A DNA stretch of 64,000 nt from Dolichospermum planctonicum (GTDB lineage: Bacteria; Cyanobacteriota; Cyanobacteriia; Cyanobacteriales; Nostocaceae): contig NZ_BJCF01000023.1 in assembly GCF_005402965.1 (NCBI RefSeq), positions 1 to 64,000 of the forward strand, read 5' to 3'. The notes under the pieces are model-generated. The model saw only the letters and a list, made by a program, of their open reading frames with translations. It ran no database searches and was not told where the DNA came from. The translations under genes were made by a program, and so were the position numbers. Positions 61,758 to 64,000 of the stretch are shown here, in pieces (position 1 is the first letter of the stretch; every line of letters starts with the position of its first letter).

Positions 61758-61830
61758 TGATCACATCTAATTTGTAAAGATATATTGACAAAGATTACAA
61801 AACTGTCATATTATTCTTTATATCTAAAAA

Positions 61831-61860
61831 ATACCCGACCTCTTTAAAGAAGTTGGGTAT
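61831..61860. repeat. Hairpin repeat upstream of devB
   Basis: ATACCCGACCTCTT-TA-AAGAAGTTGGGTAT is a near-perfect stem of the dispersed CCCGACTTCTT family, between the pseudouridine synthase gene and devB. It could end the upstream transcript. Confidence 0.7.
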
Positions 61861-61885
61861 GTGGGTATGGCTAATTTTGTGAATT

Positions 61886-63178
61886 ATGATGAGTTATAAA
61901 CTGTTGTTTAAACCTAAAAATCAAGGGTTAATTGCTTTAATAGTTGCGGCCACTGCGATAACAGGAGGAATTGCTATTTATGGGATTTCTAACTTTGGCA
62001 AAATGGAAAAATCTTCTGTAATTGAAGCAAAACCAATTGTCCCAATTTCGCCCATGGTGACTGCATTAGGAAGATTAGAACCAGAAACAGAAATAATTAA
62101 ATTATCTGCACCCTTAGCATTAGATGGCGATCGCATTTCTCAACTATTAGTTAAAGAAGGTGATAATGTTAAAGTAGGGCAAGTAATTGCCATTTTACAA
62201 TCTCGTGATCTGCTAAAAAAAGCCCTGATTCAAAGACAGAAACAGGTGAAAGTTGCCCAAGCTAAATTACAGCAAATTAAGGCTGGTGCTAAGTCAGGAG
62301 AAATTGCCGCACAGCAAGCAATTATTGAGAGAATTAAAGCCCAATATACAGGAGATAAACAAGCCCAAGCAGAAAATATTGCTCGGATATCAGCCCAATG
62401 GGAAGGTGATAGAATTGCCCAAACAGCAACTATTAATAAACTAACAGCAGAATTAAACAATGCCCAAGCAGAATATCAACGCTATCAACAGTTATTTTCT
62501 GAGGGTGTAATTTCTAATTCTGTAATTGATAGTAAACGTTTAAATGTAGAAACCGCAAAACAAATATTAAATGAATCTCAAGCGGTTCTCAAACGGATTA
62601 ATACCACCGCAAATAAACAACTAGCAGAAGCTAAAATTGCCCTAAATCGTATTAATAATACTAGCAATAAAGAAATTAGTGAAGCCAAGGCTAAACTTAG
62701 TAGTATTGGCGAAATTCGTCCCGTTGATATAGAATTAGCCAGAACAGAAGTTGAAAGTGCGATCGCTGATTTGCAACGTGCAGAAACCGAACTACAAGGA
62801 GCTTATATTCGCGCCCCTATGACGGGACAAATTATTAAAATTCATGCCCGTGTCGGTGAAAAAATTGATAAACCAGGGGTGGCTGACTTTGCCCAAACTA
62901 ACATAATGATGGAAGTAGCAGAAGTTTATCAAACCGATATTAGTAAGATCAAATTAGGACAAACAGCCATAATTACCAGTCAAGGATTTACAGGAGAATT
63001 AAAAGGTATAGTCCAACAAATTGGGTTACAAGTCAAGCGCCAAAATGTCTTTGGTGATCAACCAGGAGAAAACCTAGATGGTAGAATTATTGAAGTAAAA
63101 ATTCGCCTAAATCCTGAAGATAGTAAACGAGTTTCTGGCTTAACTAACTTGCAAGTCCAAACAGCAATTAAATTGTAA
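61886..63178 (+). CDS. devB: ABC exporter membrane-fusion protein, DevB-like (HlyD family)
   Basis: A 430-residue protein with one N-terminal membrane segment (LIALIVAATAITGGIAIYG), then a biotinyl-lipoyl-like half (VTALGRLEPETEIIKLSAP, LLVKEGDNVKVGQVIAIL), a long coiled-coil hairpin (about 110-260), and the second half RAPMTGQIIKIHARVGEKID. It links the inner-membrane ABC exporter to an outer-membrane channel. In heterocyst-forming cyanobacteria DevBCA exports envelope glycolipids; paralogues exist, so the substrate here is not certain. devC follows after 34 bp. Confidence 0.9.
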   Translation: MMSYKLLFKPKNQGLIALIVAATAITGGIAIYGISNFGKMEKSSVIEAKPIVPISPMVTALGRLEPETEIIKLSAPLALDGDRISQLLVKEGDNVKVGQVIAILQSRDLLKKALIQRQKQVKVAQAKLQQIKAGAKSGEIAAQQAIIERIKAQYTGDKQAQAENIARISAQWEGDRIAQTATINKLTAELNNAQAEYQRYQQLFSEGVISNSVIDSKRLNVETAKQILNESQAVLKRINTTANKQLAEAKIALNRINNTSNKEISEAKAKLSSIGEIRPVDIELARTEVESAIADLQRAETELQGAYIRAPMTGQIIKIHARVGEKIDKPGVADFAQTNIMMEVAEVYQTDISKIKLGQTAIITSQGFTGELKGIVQQIGLQVKRQNVFGDQPGENLDGRIIEVKIRLNPEDSKRVSGLTNLQVQTAIKL

Positions 63179-63212
63179 AATCTTACCCATAAAGGTGCAA
63201 AAAATCAAACTA

Positions 63213-64000
63213 ATGATTAATAAAATATTTAAAAAAACACCCCTAGCTTGGCGACAATTAATGAAAGAAAAAACGCGGTTAGTAATTGCAGTATCAGGAA
63301 TTGCCTTTGCTGATATACTAATATTTATTCAAATGGGTTTTGAAAGTGCATTATTTGATTCTGCTATCAAACCTCATCGCAATTTACAAGCCGATTTAGT
63401 CTTAACTAATCCCCAATTTCAAACTCTATTTTCAGTTAAAAGCTTTTCTAGAGAAAGACTTTATCAAGCATTAAGTTATGAAGGTGTCAAGTCAGTTAGT
63501 TCTATTTACATAGGTATAGGACAATGGCGTAATCCTGAGACAAGAATGGATCGATCTATTTTAGTTTGGGGTGTAGATCCAGCTACACCTGGTTTAAAAT
63601 TTCCTGAAGTCCAAGCTAATAAAGATGATCTCAAACAATTAAATCAAGTTTTGTTTGATGAAGCCAGTCGTCCAGAATATGGGGAAATTGGCAAAATTTT
63701 TCGAGCAACGGGGAAATTTAATACTGAATTAAACGGAAAAAATATCAATGTTAAAGGTTTATTTCAAAATGGTGCTTCCTTTGCTTCTGATGGTAATGTT
63801 GTGGCTAGTGATTCCACTTTTTTACAATTATTTCCTAACCGCAAACCTGATCAAATTGAAGTTGGTTTAATTACTCTCAAACCCGGTGCTGATCTTGAAA
63901 AAATCAAAGCCGAATTGAGAATAAGATTAAATCCAGATCCTCAAAATCCTTTTGTGGAAGTTGGAACTCCAGAAACATTTGCTCAAAAGGAAAAGGATTA
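63213..64000 (+). CDS. devC: ABC exporter permease, DevC-like, 5' part (runs off the window)
   Basis: Open from the ATG 63213 to the last base, about 262 codons, with no stop. It begins TPLAWRQLMKEKTRLVIAVS and continues with a membrane helix (GIAFADILIFIQMGFESALF), then the periplasmic MacB/DevC-type domain (NLQADLVLTNPQF, GQWRNPETRMDRSILVWGVD, PGLKFPEVQ). It pairs with DevB directly upstream; the ATPase DevA should follow outside the window. The remaining membrane helices are not visible. Confidence 0.9.
   Translation, partial: MINKIFKKTPLAWRQLMKEKTRLVIAVSGIAFADILIFIQMGFESALFDSAIKPHRNLQADLVLTNPQFQTLFSVKSFSRERLYQALSYEGVKSVSSIYIGIGQWRNPETRMDRSILVWGVDPATPGLKFPEVQANKDDLKQLNQVLFDEASRPEYGEIGKIFRATGKFNTELNGKNINVKGLFQNGASFASDGNVVASDSTFLQLFPNRKPDQIEVGLITLKPGADLEKIKAELRIRLNPDPQNPFVEVGTPETFAQKEKD

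Overview
The window looks like the chromosome of a filamentous, heterocyst-forming cyanobacterium (Nostocales, Anabaena/Dolichospermum-like). The evidence is: many GCGATCGC (HIP1) octamers, DevB and DevC exporter genes at the right edge, cyanobacterial ClpC, a fused PanC/Cmk protein, the one-piece tmRNA tag ANNIVKFARREALVAA, heptamer repeats of the GTGACAG type, and several small protein families that I know only from cyanobacteria. The genus is inference.

Layout. 1-5.7 kb: the 3' part of a giant RTX repeat gene, an alpha/beta hydrolase without an obvious nucleophile, and an Slt-like lytic transglycosylase. 5.8-24.1 kb: a complete type I-D CRISPR-Cas locus read right to left. The order is a divergent WYL-type regulator (+), then on the minus strand cas3', DUF433, DUF1016 nuclease, cas10d (with a probable internal cas11d start), a small PD-(D/E)XK protein, csc2, csc1, cas6, a four-helix-bundle protein, cas4, cas1, cas2, leader, and a 56-repeat array. 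24.4-32.4 kb: an S8 protease, a TOPRIM-domain protein, coaBC, a DUF2555 protein, an esterase, purH and a putative Yfr2-like RNA. 33-36 kb: small conserved genes and a lipoate ligase-type protein. 36.1-42.7 kb: a co-directional cluster of a winged-helix-like protein, an AAA ATPase, an 848-residue protein joining a DEDDy exonuclease, a Cas4/RecB-type iron-sulfur nuclease and an FtsK-type motor, and a ParA ATPase. I regard this as the best candidate for an undescribed system. 43.5-46.5 kb: rlpA and panC/cmk. 46.5-47.4 kb: debris of hsdM and two insertion sequences. 47.6-48.6 kb: tmRNA and cobU. 49.7-51.6 kb: a DUF262-HEPN gene pair. 52-56.6 kb: ychF, a MITE and clpC. 56.8-59.1 kb: small toxin/antitoxin-like genes, some damaged. 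59.5-64 kb: a heme-membrane protein, a long RluA-type pseudouridine synthase, and devB plus the start of devC.

How the parts relate. The cas operon has accumulated four genes that are not core I-D genes, three of them nuclease- or toxin-antitoxin-like, and short repeats lie in its intergenic gaps. Array polarity is clear: the repeat ends in ATTGAAAC when read on the minus strand, the degenerate repeats lie at the left end, and the leader lies beside cas2. Together with the TOPRIM protein, the exonuclease-nuclease-motor cluster, the DUF262-HEPN pair, the hsdM remnant and the toxin-like genes, much of the window is defence-rich accessory DNA between ordinary housekeeping genes.

Limits: families were assigned by eye from motifs. 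No database search, alignment or folding was run.
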